Source of the DNA: Acutalibacter sp. 1XD8-33 | GTDB lineage: Bacteria > Bacillota > Clostridia > Oscillospirales > Acutalibacteraceae | DNA length: 64,000 nucleotides | Direction of reading: 5' to 3' | Assembly (NCBI RefSeq): GCF_003612555.1 | Contig: NZ_RAZF01000007.1 | Coordinates: 99,104-163,103 of the forward strand | In this document: positions 15,591 to 23,298 of the stretch, in pieces | How positions within the stretch are numbered: the stretch's first letter is position 1 | How the letters are laid out: each line of letters begins with the position of its first letter | Notes under the pieces: model-generated | Database searches by the model: none | Told to the model about the DNA's origin: nothing | Seen by the model: the letters and a program-made list of their open reading frames with translations, nothing else | Translations under genes and position numbers: made by a program

Positions 15591-15619
15591 TTGACAAACC
15601 GGGAAAATCGCGGTATACT
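15591..15619 (+). promoter_or_regulatory. promoter of the alanine T-box operon
   Basis: TTGACA (15591-15596) and TATACT (15614-15619) are spaced 17 bp apart, immediately before the T-box leader. Confidence 0.8.
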
Positions 15620-15624
15620 GTGCT

Positions 15625-15894
15625 TGATACTGGATTCAGCGTGGAGAAGACGTTCCCTGCGGCCCATGGGGCCGTTCCCATCCAGAGAGGCGGCGGCGGG
15701 TGAAAGCCGCTTGGGAAAAGGGTTCGGGCCGCTCCTGGAAACTTTTTTGGGGGAAGTTTCGCGCTTTCGCCGCGACGAGCGGCGGCGTACCCCGGCGTTA
15801 ACGGGATTTGAGTTGGCGCTTTTCTTGGCGCAATTTGGGTGGTACCGCGGGCATGCCCGTCCCAATGGGGACAGGTATGCCCTTATTCTTTTTT
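15625..15894 (+). ncRNA. T-box riboswitch, specifier probably Ala
   Basis: Stem I contains AGAGAGGCGGCGGCGGGTG, with a distal GCGGC/GCCGC hairpin. The specifier region GGGCCGCTCC allows GCC or GCT, both alanine codons. The CGGCGTTAAC segment is followed by the antiterminator core GGTGGTACCGCGGG (15837-15850). The terminator stem GGGCATGCCCGTCCC pairs with GGGACAGGTATGCCC and ends in TTCTTTTTT. Alanine fits alaS, which lies downstream on the same strand after three small genes. Confidence 0.88.
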
Positions 15895-15908
15895 GAGGAG
15901 GGATCTGC

Positions 15909-16055
15909 TTGGGAAAATTTCTACAGAGCCTTATTCTGTTCTTGTTGGCGGCGGCGCGGCTGGCCTGCCTGCTGGCGGTCTTTACAGCGGCGGAGTTCGT
16001 GATGGATTTCCTGCGGCACAGAAAGGGGCAGAAGGCGAAAGGGGCGTCAGGATGA
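15909..16055 (+). CDS. 48-residue membrane peptide
   Basis: A TTG start preceded by GAGGAGG opens a 48-residue frame with one membrane segment (SLILFLLAAARLACLLAVF) and a basic tail (RHRKGQKAKG). It is the first gene after the T-box terminator, and its TGA overlaps the ATG of the next gene by four bases. I do not recognise a family. Confidence 0.6.
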   Translation: MGKFLQSLILFLLAAARLACLLAVFTAAEFVMDFLRHRKGQKAKGASG

Positions 16056-16288
16056 AGCGAGTAGTGATCGGCGGCTTTCTTAGCCTGATCGGCAGCATCT
16101 GGGCGCTGGCGGCCCTGCTGGTGGGCGGCGCCTATATGGACCGGGTTGGCAGCTGGTCCACGCCGCCCGGCCGCTACGGCACAGCCATGCTGGCCAGCGG
16201 CATGGCCGTTCCCCTGGCCGTCGGCGGTATTCTTCTGCTGCTGGGGCTGGCCAGCATGGCCGTGGAGTATTTCAGAAAGGAGAAGTAG
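16052..16288 (+). CDS. small two-segment membrane protein
   Basis: This 78-residue protein has two hydrophobic segments (GGFLSLIGSIWALAALLVGG and PLAVGGILLLLGLASMAVEY). The ATG at 16052 overlaps the preceding stop in an ATGA, so translation is coupled. No family is recognised. It belongs to the alanine T-box operon. Confidence 0.65.
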   Translation: MKRVVIGGFLSLIGSIWALAALLVGGAYMDRVGSWSTPPGRYGTAMLASGMAVPLAVGGILLLLGLASMAVEYFRKEK

Positions 16289-16290
16289 CC

Positions 16291-16800
16291 ATGGTTCTTT
16301 TGATCGCCGGAACCACCCACACGGGCAAAACCGCCCTGGCCCAGCGGCTGCTGGAAAAGTACCATTACCCCTATCTCTCCATCGACCACCTGAAGATGGG
16401 CCTGATCCGCAGCGGGCAGACGGAGCTCACCCCGGAGGACGACCCGGAGCTGACGGAATACCTGTGGCCCATTGTGCGGGAGATGGTGAAAACCGCCGTG
16501 GAGAACCGGCAGAACCTGATCGTGGAGGGCTGCTACATCCCTTTTTGCTGGAAGGAGGACTTCGGCCAGGAGTATCTCCGGGAGATCCGCTATGTGTGCT
16601 TGGTGATGACCCGGCGGTATATTGAGGGACACAGGGCGGACATTCTCGGCTATGCGGGGGTGGTTGAGGAGCGCCTGGAGGACAGTTTGGACTGGGAGGC
16701 GCTGATCCGGGAGAATGAGGAGAACCTGCGCCGGTGCCGGGAGAAAGGGCTGGAGTATCTTTTGATCGACGGGAGCTATCAGGTGGAGCTTGAGTTATAA
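16291..16800 (+). CDS. P-loop kinase-like protein (AAA_33/zeta-like)
   Basis: This 169-residue protein has a Walker A motif (GTTHTGKTALA) at its N-terminus, an expected DHLK substrate site, and LIVEGCYIPF as a Walker B-like strand. It resembles small P-loop kinases grouped with zeta toxins and adenylylsulfate kinases. The substrate cannot be told. It begins two bases after the preceding stop and precedes alaS by 146 bp. Confidence 0.8.
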   Translation: MVLLIAGTTHTGKTALAQRLLEKYHYPYLSIDHLKMGLIRSGQTELTPEDDPELTEYLWPIVREMVKTAVENRQNLIVEGCYIPFCWKEDFGQEYLREIRYVCLVMTRRYIEGHRADILGYAGVVEERLEDSLDWEALIRENEENLRRCREKGLEYLLIDGSYQVELEL

Positions 16801-16946
16801 CGTGGTGATATGGGGCCTGAGCTCGCGCGCTCAGCTGGCGCGGCCCAAGGTCTTGCCGTAAGGCGCAGAGAGTTGCGAAGCAAAATTCTCTGCGTCTGGA
16901 GGACACACAGTATTATTTCAAAAAATTCAAGAAGGAGACGATACAC

Positions 16947-19577
16947 ATGCAATGGACCGGACTGAACGAACTGAGAGAGAAATACCTGAGTTTCTTTGAG
17001 AGTAAGGAGCACCTGCGCCTGCCCAGTTTCTCCCTGATCCCCCAGGGGGACAACAGCCTCCTGCTCATCGGCGCGGGCATGGCCCCCATGAAGAAGTACT
17101 TCACCGGCGAGGTGGAGCCCCCCCGCCACCGGGTCACCACCTGCCAGAAGTGCATCCGCACCCCGGATATCGACAGCGTGGGCATCACCGACCGCCACGG
17201 CACCTTCTTCGAGATGCTGGGCAATTTCAGCTTTAACGATTACTTCAAGCGGGAGGCCATCTCCTGGGCCTGGGAGTTCTTTACCAGGGTGCTGGAGATC
17301 CCCGAGGACAAGCTCTATGTCACCGTGTTCGAGTCGGACGACGAGGCCTGGAACATCTGGACCAAGGAGATCGGCGTGCCGGAGAGCCACATGAAGCGCA
17401 TGGGCAAGGAGGACAATTTCTGGGAGCACGGCAGCGGCCCCTGCGGACCTTGCTCCGAAATCTACTTCGACCGGGGCCCCGAGCACGGCTGCGGCAAGCC
17501 TACCTGCGGCGTGGGCTGCGACTGCGACCGCTACGTGGAGATCTGGAACCTGGTGTTTACCCAGTTCAACAACGACGGCCAAGGCAACTACAGCCCCCTG
17601 GGCCGGAAAAATATCGACACCGGCATGGGCCTGGAGCGGCTGGCCTGCGTGATGCAGGGCGTGGACAACCTGTTCCTGGTGGATACCGTGCAGAACATCA
17701 TGAAGAAGATCAGCCAGATCACCGGGGTGGAGTACGGCGCGGACAAGAAAACCGACATCTCCCTACGGGTCATCACCGACCATATGCGCTCCACCGTGTT
17801 CATGATCGGCGACGGCGTCCTCCCCAGCAACGAGGGCCGGGGCTATGTGCTCCGCCGCCTACTCCGCCGGGCCGCCCGCCACGGCCGGCTACTGGGGGTC
17901 CACGGGGCCTTCCTGAAGGACGTGGTGGACACGGTGATTGAGGAGAACGGCGGGGCCTATCCTGAGCTGCGGGAGAAGCAGGAGACCATCCGCAAGGTGG
18001 TGGCCTTTGAGGAGGAGAGCTTCGAGCGCACCATCGACCAGGGCATGGCCATGCTCAACAGCTTCATCGACAGGGCCGACAGCAAGACCTTCTCCGGCGA
18101 GAACGCCTTCACCCTGAACGACACCTTCGGCTTCCCCCTGGACCTGACCAAGGAGATTCTGGCCGAGCGGGGGATGCTGGTGGACGAGGAGCGCTTCCGG
18201 GAGTTGATGCGCCAGCAGAAGGAGCGGGCCCGTTCTGCCCGGAAGAACGCTGGGGCCGATGCCTGGAAGGGCGAGGGCGGCGCCGTCAGCGGTCTGCCTG
18301 CCACTGCGTTCACCGGCTACACGGAGCTTGCCGGCGAGGCCAAGGTGTTGGCCATCATTGAGAACGGCCAGCGGGTGGAGTCTGCCGGCGAAGGGGCCGA
18401 GGTGTCCGTTGTGCTGGACCGCACCCCCTTCTATGGGGAGAGCGGTGGCCAGACCGGAGACAGTGGCCAGCTGAAGGCCGAGGGTGTCACGGTAGACGTG
18501 ATTGACGTTACCCGGCATGAGGGAATATTTCTCCACCGGGCACAGGTCAGCGAAGGCTCTTTGAATGTGGGGGACACCATCAGCGCTCAGGTGGAGGAGG
18601 CCCAGCGGTTTGACACCATGCGCAACCACACCGCCGCGCATCTGCTCCAGGCGGCTTTGCGCCAGGTGCTGGGCGACCATGTAGAGCAGGCTGGCCAGCT
18701 GGTAAACGAGCAGCATGTGCGGTTTGACTTTACCCATTTCACCGCCCTTACTCCCGAGGAGCTGGCCAGGGTGGAGGGGCTGGTTAACCTGGAGATTATG
18801 AAGGCCGTGCCGGTTGAGGTACGGGAGATGCCTCTGGACGAGGCCAGGAAGCTGGGGGCTATGGCCCTGTTCGGGGAAAAATACGGCGACGTGGTACGGG
18901 TGGTCTCGTTGGCAGACGGCTTCTCCATGGAGTTGTGCGGCGGCACCCATATGGACAACACCGCCCGGCTGGGCCTGTTCAAAATTGTCTCCGAGTCCTC
19001 GGTGGCGGCGGGAGTGCGGCGCATTGAGGGCGTTACCGGCCGCAGCGTGTTGCTGGAGCTGGGCAAGCAGATCGACGCCTTACAGGAGACTGCCCGCGCC
19101 TTGAAGGTGATGAACCCCTTGGAGCTTCCCGCCCGGGTAAAACAGCTGACAGCAGAGCTGAAAGAGAAGGACCGGCAGATCGAAAGCCTGAATGCCAAAC
19201 TGGCCTCTTTGAACCTGGAGGGCGTGTTCCGGGACGCCCAGGACGTGGACGGCATAAAAGTGGTGTATGCCCTGCTCTCCGGCACAGGCAGCGACGCTCT
19301 GCGGGCCCTCTGCGACAAGGCCAAGGAGAGAGAGGAACCCATTGCGGCGGTGTTTGCCGGAGTCAGTGACGGCAAGGCCACGCTGGCGGCGGCCTGCAAT
19401 AAAGCCGCCCAGAAGAAGGGCCTGAAGGCCGGAGCCTTGGTGAAGGCCGTGGCCCAGCTCACCGGGGGCAACGGCGGCGGTAAGCCGGACTTCGCCATGG
19501 CCGGGGCCAAGGACCAGACCAAACTGGACGAGGCCTTGGCGGCGGTGCCGGGACTGGTGCGGGAGCAGATGTCCTGA
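16947..19577 (+). CDS. alaS: alanine-tRNA ligase
   Basis: This full-length 876-residue AlaRS charges tRNA-Ala. The class II catalytic core occupies the first about 460 residues (RTPDIDSVGITDRHGTFFEM, GSGPCGPCSEIYFDRG). The editing domain carries the zinc ligands in RNHTAAHLL and CGGTHMDN, and a C-Ala domain ends the chain. AAGGAG precedes the ATG. The alanine T-box 1.05 kb upstream probably controls it through three intervening genes. The 146-bp gap before alaS contains repeat-like sequence and no clear promoter. Confidence 0.97.
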   Translation: MQWTGLNELREKYLSFFESKEHLRLPSFSLIPQGDNSLLLIGAGMAPMKKYFTGEVEPPRHRVTTCQKCIRTPDIDSVGITDRHGTFFEMLGNFSFNDYFKREAISWAWEFFTRVLEIPEDKLYVTVFESDDEAWNIWTKEIGVPESHMKRMGKEDNFWEHGSGPCGPCSEIYFDRGPEHGCGKPTCGVGCDCDRYVEIWNLVFTQFNNDGQGNYSPLGRKNIDTGMGLERLACVMQGVDNLFLVDTVQNIMKKISQITGVEYGADKKTDISLRVITDHMRSTVFMIGDGVLPSNEGRGYVLRRLLRRAARHGRLLGVHGAFLKDVVDTVIEENGGAYPELREKQETIRKVVAFEEESFERTIDQGMAMLNSFIDRADSKTFSGENAFTLNDTFGFPLDLTKEILAERGMLVDEERFRELMRQQKERARSARKNAGADAWKGEGGAVSGLPATAFTGYTELAGEAKVLAIIENGQRVESAGEGAEVSVVLDRTPFYGESGGQTGDSGQLKAEGVTVDVIDVTRHEGIFLHRAQVSEGSLNVGDTISAQVEEAQRFDTMRNHTAAHLLQAALRQVLGDHVEQAGQLVNEQHVRFDFTHFTALTPEELARVEGLVNLEIMKAVPVEVREMPLDEARKLGAMALFGEKYGDVVRVVSLADGFSMELCGGTHMDNTARLGLFKIVSESSVAAGVRRIEGVTGRSVLLELGKQIDALQETARALKVMNPLELPARVKQLTAELKEKDRQIESLNAKLASLNLEGVFRDAQDVDGIKVVYALLSGTGSDALRALCDKAKEREEPIAAVFAGVSDGKATLAAACNKAAQKKGLKAGALVKAVAQLTGGNGGGKPDFAMAGAKDQTKLDEALAAVPGLVREQMS

Positions 19578-19583
19578 GCGCCT

Positions 19584-20402
19584 ATGCCGAGCCTGAACTG
19601 GTCTGAGATGAGCCACCTGCAGCTGGGAAGGTGCGCGGAATATCTTGCCATGGCGGAGTTCCTCTCATACCGGTATGAGATCTATCCGTCGGAGGTGGAT
19701 GACCACGGCGTGGACTTCCTGGTGAAAAGTCCGGAGGGAGTCCTTTACGAAGTGCAGGTCAAGTCCACCCGGGGCAGCTATGTCTATATTCCAAAGAGCA
19801 AAATGCCCCGGTTGGACGCCCAGCGTCTGGTCTGCTACCTGCGATTTGCCGACCGCTTCCCGCCGGAGCTCTATGTGATCCCGGCCTATGCCTGGAAAGC
19901 CCCTAACGCCGTTTTGGTAAGCCGGGACTATGGCAAGGGGCGGCGTTCCAAGCCTGAATGGGGCATCAACTATGCCAAAAAGAACCTGGACCTGCTGAGG
20001 CCCTACCGTTCAGAAAACATTTTCTCAAAAATTAAGGAGCGTGACAAAATGGCAAACTGCGTATTCTGCAAAATCGCGGCAGGGGAGATCCCCTCCACAA
20101 AAGTCTATGAGGACGAGACCGTCCTGGCCTTCCGGGACCTGGACCCTCAGGCCCCCACCCATGTGCTACTCATCCCCAAGGAGCATATTGCCTCCGCGGC
20201 GGAGATCACCCCGGAAAACAGCGCCGTAGTGGCCCATATCTTTGAGATCGCGGCAAAGGTGGCGGAGGAGCTGGGCCTGGGAAACGGCTTCCGCATAGTA
20301 AACAACTGCGGCGCGGACGGAATGCAGAGTGTTCCCCATCTGCACTTCCATCTGCTGGGCGGAAAGAAAATGGGCTGGCCGCCCTTCCCTGAGGACGAAT
20401 GA
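19584..20402 (+). CDS. nuclease-like domain fused in frame to a HIT domain
   Basis: One open frame of 272 residues joins two unrelated domains. Residues 1-155 (HGVDFLVKSPEGVLYEVQVK) carry the D ... E-x-Q-V-K pattern of PD-(D/E)XK nuclease-like or DUF4365-like proteins. Residues 156-272 are a complete histidine-triad protein. No stop codon separates them, but a good AAGGAG and an ATG lie exactly at the junction. It begins 7 bp after alaS. It may be a real fusion, or two genes whose first stop has been lost. Confidence 0.6.
   Translation: MPSLNWSEMSHLQLGRCAEYLAMAEFLSYRYEIYPSEVDDHGVDFLVKSPEGVLYEVQVKSTRGSYVYIPKSKMPRLDAQRLVCYLRFADRFPPELYVIPAYAWKAPNAVLVSRDYGKGRRSKPEWGINYAKKNLDLLRPYRSENIFSKIKERDKMANCVFCKIAAGEIPSTKVYEDETVLAFRDLDPQAPTHVLLIPKEHIASAAEITPENSAVVAHIFEIAAKVAEELGLGNGFRIVNNCGADGMQSVPHLHFHLLGGKKMGWPPFPEDE
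20049..20402 (+). CDS. HIT family nucleotide hydrolase (internal start)
   Basis: From the internal ATG at 20049, 9 bases after AAGGAG, the frame encodes a standard 117-residue HIT protein. It starts CVFCKIAAGEIPSTKVYED and has the active-site histidine triad HLHFHLLGG. Family members hydrolyse nucleoside phosphoramidates or aminoacyl-adenylates, which would fit its position after alaS. The length and start match free-standing HIT proteins, so separate translation is likely even if the fused form is also made. Confidence 0.75.
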   Translation: MANCVFCKIAAGEIPSTKVYEDETVLAFRDLDPQAPTHVLLIPKEHIASAAEITPENSAVVAHIFEIAAKVAEELGLGNGFRIVNNCGADGMQSVPHLHFHLLGGKKMGWPPFPEDE

Positions 20403-20539
20403 ACCCCAAAGGGGTGCGCGGCGCAATCTGATAAAGGGACTTGCGCCGCCGCGCATCCAAGCCCGCCAATGCTTCGTGTTTTAACCCAAGAAACTTATGA
20501 GGAATAAATGATATTCAGGAGTTGTAGGAGCTGAGGAAT

Positions 20540-21247
20540 ATGAAAATTGGGTTAGCCGCCTATTCGTTTGTCAACGGAGACATTCAGCACAATCTGTCTC
20601 AAGTGGAGAAGGGCCTGAGAGCCGCTGGGGGAAGGGTGGACCTGCTTTGCTTTGGAGAGAGCTTCCTCCAGGGATTTGACGCCCTTAGCTGGCGGTATGA
20701 GGCCGACCGGACTGTGGCGGTTTCCGCAGATTCTCCGGTTATGGGGGAACTGGCGCGGCTGGCGGGGGAATACAAGACGGATCTGCTGCTGGGCTACTTC
20801 GAACGGTCAGGCGACTCGCTCTATTCCTCCTGCGCGGTGTTTATAGACGGGAGATTGGCCTACAACTACAGGCGGATCTCCAAAGGCTGGAAGGAGTACT
20901 CCATCACCGATGAGCATTACCGGGAGGGGGCGGAAACCAAAGGCTTCCTCTACCAGGGGCGGAGGATCCAGCTGGCTCTGTGCGGCGACCTGTGGGACTT
21001 TCCAGAGCGCTTTTTCACAGACGGCCTTCTCATCTGGCCTGTCTATGTGAACTTTACCCAGGAGGAATGGGCCGGATATGAGGCGGAGTATGCCAAGCAG
21101 GCGGCTCTGGCGGCCCATACGGCGCTGATGGTTAACTCTATCTCTCACAGCCCGGAGTCCTGCGGCGGGGCGTTCTGCTTTACCGGCGGAAAAACGGAAA
21201 GCCGGCTGGATTTTGGAAAAGAGGATATTTTGATTGTGGAGGTATGA
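20540..21247 (+). CDS. carbon-nitrogen hydrolase (nitrilase superfamily)
   Basis: This 235-residue protein shows the nitrilase catalytic triad. Glu is in LLCFGESFLQG, Lys in YRRISKGWKEY and Cys in LALCGDLWDF. It would hydrolyse an amide or nitrile, but the substrate is unknown. The last codons overlap the start of the following unknown gene in an ATGA, so the two are translationally coupled. Confidence 0.88.
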   Translation: MKIGLAAYSFVNGDIQHNLSQVEKGLRAAGGRVDLLCFGESFLQGFDALSWRYEADRTVAVSADSPVMGELARLAGEYKTDLLLGYFERSGDSLYSSCAVFIDGRLAYNYRRISKGWKEYSITDEHYREGAETKGFLYQGRRIQLALCGDLWDFPERFFTDGLLIWPVYVNFTQEEWAGYEAEYAKQAALAAHTALMVNSISHSPESCGGAFCFTGGKTESRLDFGKEDILIVEV

Positions 21248-22020
21248 GCATGAACGGGAAAACACCCTACCAACTGGCGGTGGAGACAGATGCCCGACTA
21301 ATAAAGGGGGAAGTGATTTCCCGTCAGGAGCGGGAGAATATTGTTCTTGTGTTGCTGGAATCCGCCCGACCCTTTTCCTCCAGCGGGGGCAGTTCTCAAA
21401 AACGGGAGCTTGCTCCGGTGTTTTACGCCCCGGAGGAGGGGATAAAGATAAAAAGCCTGCTGGGGCAGACCCCAAAGACCAAGATCCTGGCCGGGAACAT
21501 GGTGGAGCTGGAGATCCTCCGTCTGCTTTGCCTGCTGGCCCCGGAGAGCTCCCAGGTGGTCCTTATGCGGGATGAGACTCTCCGCCGGCTGAAAAACACC
21601 TGCTTCGGCTATGAGGATGACGGGGTAGGAGAGTGCTTCGACGCCTCCTTGGTGGCCCTGCGTTTCCTCTGTGCCGCCGCGCCGGGGGATCTGGACTGGA
21701 TTCAGAGCCGGGTGGACAACTATAATCGCCATGCGGAGGAGAAAAAGCGGCCTTGGTTTCCCAAATGGTATTTCTGGCTGTGCCTGTCGGAAATGCCCAT
21801 GGAGATCGCCGCGTCGGAGATCGAGCGGCACAAGAAGGAGCTCTTGGAAAAGCTGCGGAGAAGCTATGTGATGCACAGCGAACATGATAAAACGGTCCAT
21901 CCGGTGGTTCTGTGTATGCTGCGGAATCTCATGGCCCGTCTGCCGGAGTATCGCTGGGTGGGAGAGCGCCAGATCGCCGTCAGCCCCAAAGACGGGCGGC
22001 TGCGGCTGGACCTGGCATAA
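21244..22020 (+). CDS. conserved hypothetical protein
   Basis: This soluble, mixed-charge protein has 258 residues from 21244, or 256 from the ATG at 21250. It has no motif, signal peptide or membrane segment that I can recognise. The interior is helical in character with a Trp-rich stretch (RPWFPKWYFWLCL). It overlaps the nitrilase gene and is followed 18 bp later by a GyrI-like gene, so the three form an operon. Confidence 0.75.
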   Translation: MSMNGKTPYQLAVETDARLIKGEVISRQERENIVLVLLESARPFSSSGGSSQKRELAPVFYAPEEGIKIKSLLGQTPKTKILAGNMVELEILRLLCLLAPESSQVVLMRDETLRRLKNTCFGYEDDGVGECFDASLVALRFLCAAAPGDLDWIQSRVDNYNRHAEEKKRPWFPKWYFWLCLSEMPMEIAASEIERHKKELLEKLRRSYVMHSEHDKTVHPVVLCMLRNLMARLPEYRWVGERQIAVSPKDGRLRLDLA

Positions 22021-22038
22021 CGAGAGAGGAGGTAGAGA

Positions 22039-22674
22039 ATGCCGTTTGATTTCAAAAAGGGGTACAAGGAGCTATACGCTCCCAAGGCGAAGCCGGAGAT
22101 CATCACCGTGCCGCCCATGAACTACATCGCGGTGGAGGGAGAGGGGGACCCCAACCAGGAGGGTGGAGCCTACCAGCAGGCCATCGGCGTTTTGTACGCC
22201 GTGGCCTACACCCTGAAGATGAGCTATAAGGGGGGCAGAGAGATTTCCGGCTTCTTCCAGTATGTGGTGCCGCCCCTGGAGGGATTCTGGTGGCAGCCTG
22301 GGGCAGTGGGCATCGACTATGGGAACAAGGCCTCCTTTCACTGGGTTTCTGTGATCCGTCTGCCGGATTTCGTGGGCCCGGAGGATTTCGCCTGGGCGGC
22401 AGCGGAGGCTTCCAGAAAGAAAAAGCTGGACTGCTCCCCGGCGCGGATGATCACCGTGGACGAGGGACTGTGCGTGCAGGCCCTCCATGTGGGCCCCTAT
22501 GACAGCGAGCCGGAAACCGTGGCTCGGATGGACCGATACCTTTTGGAAAACGGCTATGAGAACGACTGGAGCGACACCCGGCGGCACCATGAGATCTATC
22601 TGAGCGACCCACGCAAAACCCCGCCAGAAAAGATGAAAACCGTAATCCGGCACCCAATCCGCAGTTCGGGCTGA
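22039..22674 (+). CDS. GyrI-like small-molecule-binding protein
   Basis: This 211-residue protein matches the GyrI-like/SRPBCC-type small-molecule-binding family (MNYIAVEGEGDPNQEGGAYQ, LYAVAYTLKM, QALHVGPYDSEPETVARM). It has no DNA-binding domain, so it is a stand-alone ligand binder or hydrolase. GAGGAGG precedes its ATG. It is the last gene of the nitrilase operon. Confidence 0.85.
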   Translation: MPFDFKKGYKELYAPKAKPEIITVPPMNYIAVEGEGDPNQEGGAYQQAIGVLYAVAYTLKMSYKGGREISGFFQYVVPPLEGFWWQPGAVGIDYGNKASFHWVSVIRLPDFVGPEDFAWAAAEASRKKKLDCSPARMITVDEGLCVQALHVGPYDSEPETVARMDRYLLENGYENDWSDTRRHHEIYLSDPRKTPPEKMKTVIRHPIRSSG

Positions 22675-22699
22675 CCAGCTCTTTGCCCAAAAATCAGGC

Positions 22700-22728
22700 T
22701 TTACAAACCGGATAGAGTGTGGTAAAAT
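22700..22728 (+). promoter_or_regulatory. rpsO promoter
   Basis: TTTACA (22700-22705) and TAAAAT (22723-22728) are 17 bp apart. They are followed by an approximately 80-nt structured leader (about 22735-22812) with GC-rich segments. Many Firmicutes rpsO leaders bind S15 as autogenous control. I cannot assign the exact fold here. Confidence 0.6.
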
Positions 22729-22815
22729 AATGCGAGTACCTTTCCCTCGGATATTGGCTCCACCGGCCATAGCCTGCGGGATGGGCGAATCCTAATATTA
22801 GAAAAGGTGAAGAAA

Positions 22816-23079
22816 ATGACAAAAATCGAAAAGACCGAGATTATCAAGAAGTATGCCCGCCACGAGGGAGACACCGGTTCTCCCGAGGTGCAGATTGCCG
22901 TTTTGACCAAGCGGATCAACGACCTGACGGACCATCTGCGGGTAAACAAGAAGGACCACCATTCCCGCCGGGGCCTGCTGAAAATGGTCGGCCAGCGCCG
23001 CAGCCTGCTGAACTATCTCATCAAGATAGACATTGAGCGTTACCGCGCCATCATCGCTGAACTGGGCATCCGCAAGTAA
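22816..23079 (+). CDS. rpsO: 30S ribosomal protein S15
   Basis: This 87-residue S15 binds 16S rRNA at the central-domain junction. Family residues are seen throughout ([35 protein letters not shown]). The ATG at 22816 has AAGGTGA upstream; the in-frame GTG at 22807 would add MKK and is less likely. The rpsO-pnp order is the usual one. Confidence 0.97.
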   Translation: MTKIEKTEIIKKYARHEGDTGSPEVQIAVLTKRINDLTDHLRVNKKDHHSRRGLLKMVGQRRSLLNYLIKIDIERYRAIIAELGIRK

Positions 23080-23097
23080 GACCGAAACAAGAGGAGC

Positions 23098-23152
23098 ATA
23101 GGCGGGGCGGTGGTTTTGCCCTCGGGGTGAGCCGCCGCCTTTTGTTTATCTT
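23098..23152 (+). terminator. probable terminator after rpsO
   Basis: A GC-rich hairpin (GGCGGGGCGGT with AGCCGCCGCC) is followed by TTTTGTTT. It would end rpsO transcripts or reduce readthrough into pnp. Confidence 0.5.
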
Positions 23153-23298
23153 CTCCGATGCGCCGGACGGACCCCCTGTTTTACAAATAAACCAGCCGTG
23201 GATATGGCAAGAAAATTCTCGGCTTGCTTATTTGTCAAACAGGGCACCGGAAAGCGCGGAAAAATTACCCCCAAAGCCGGGGGAGAAAGGGAATCCTA

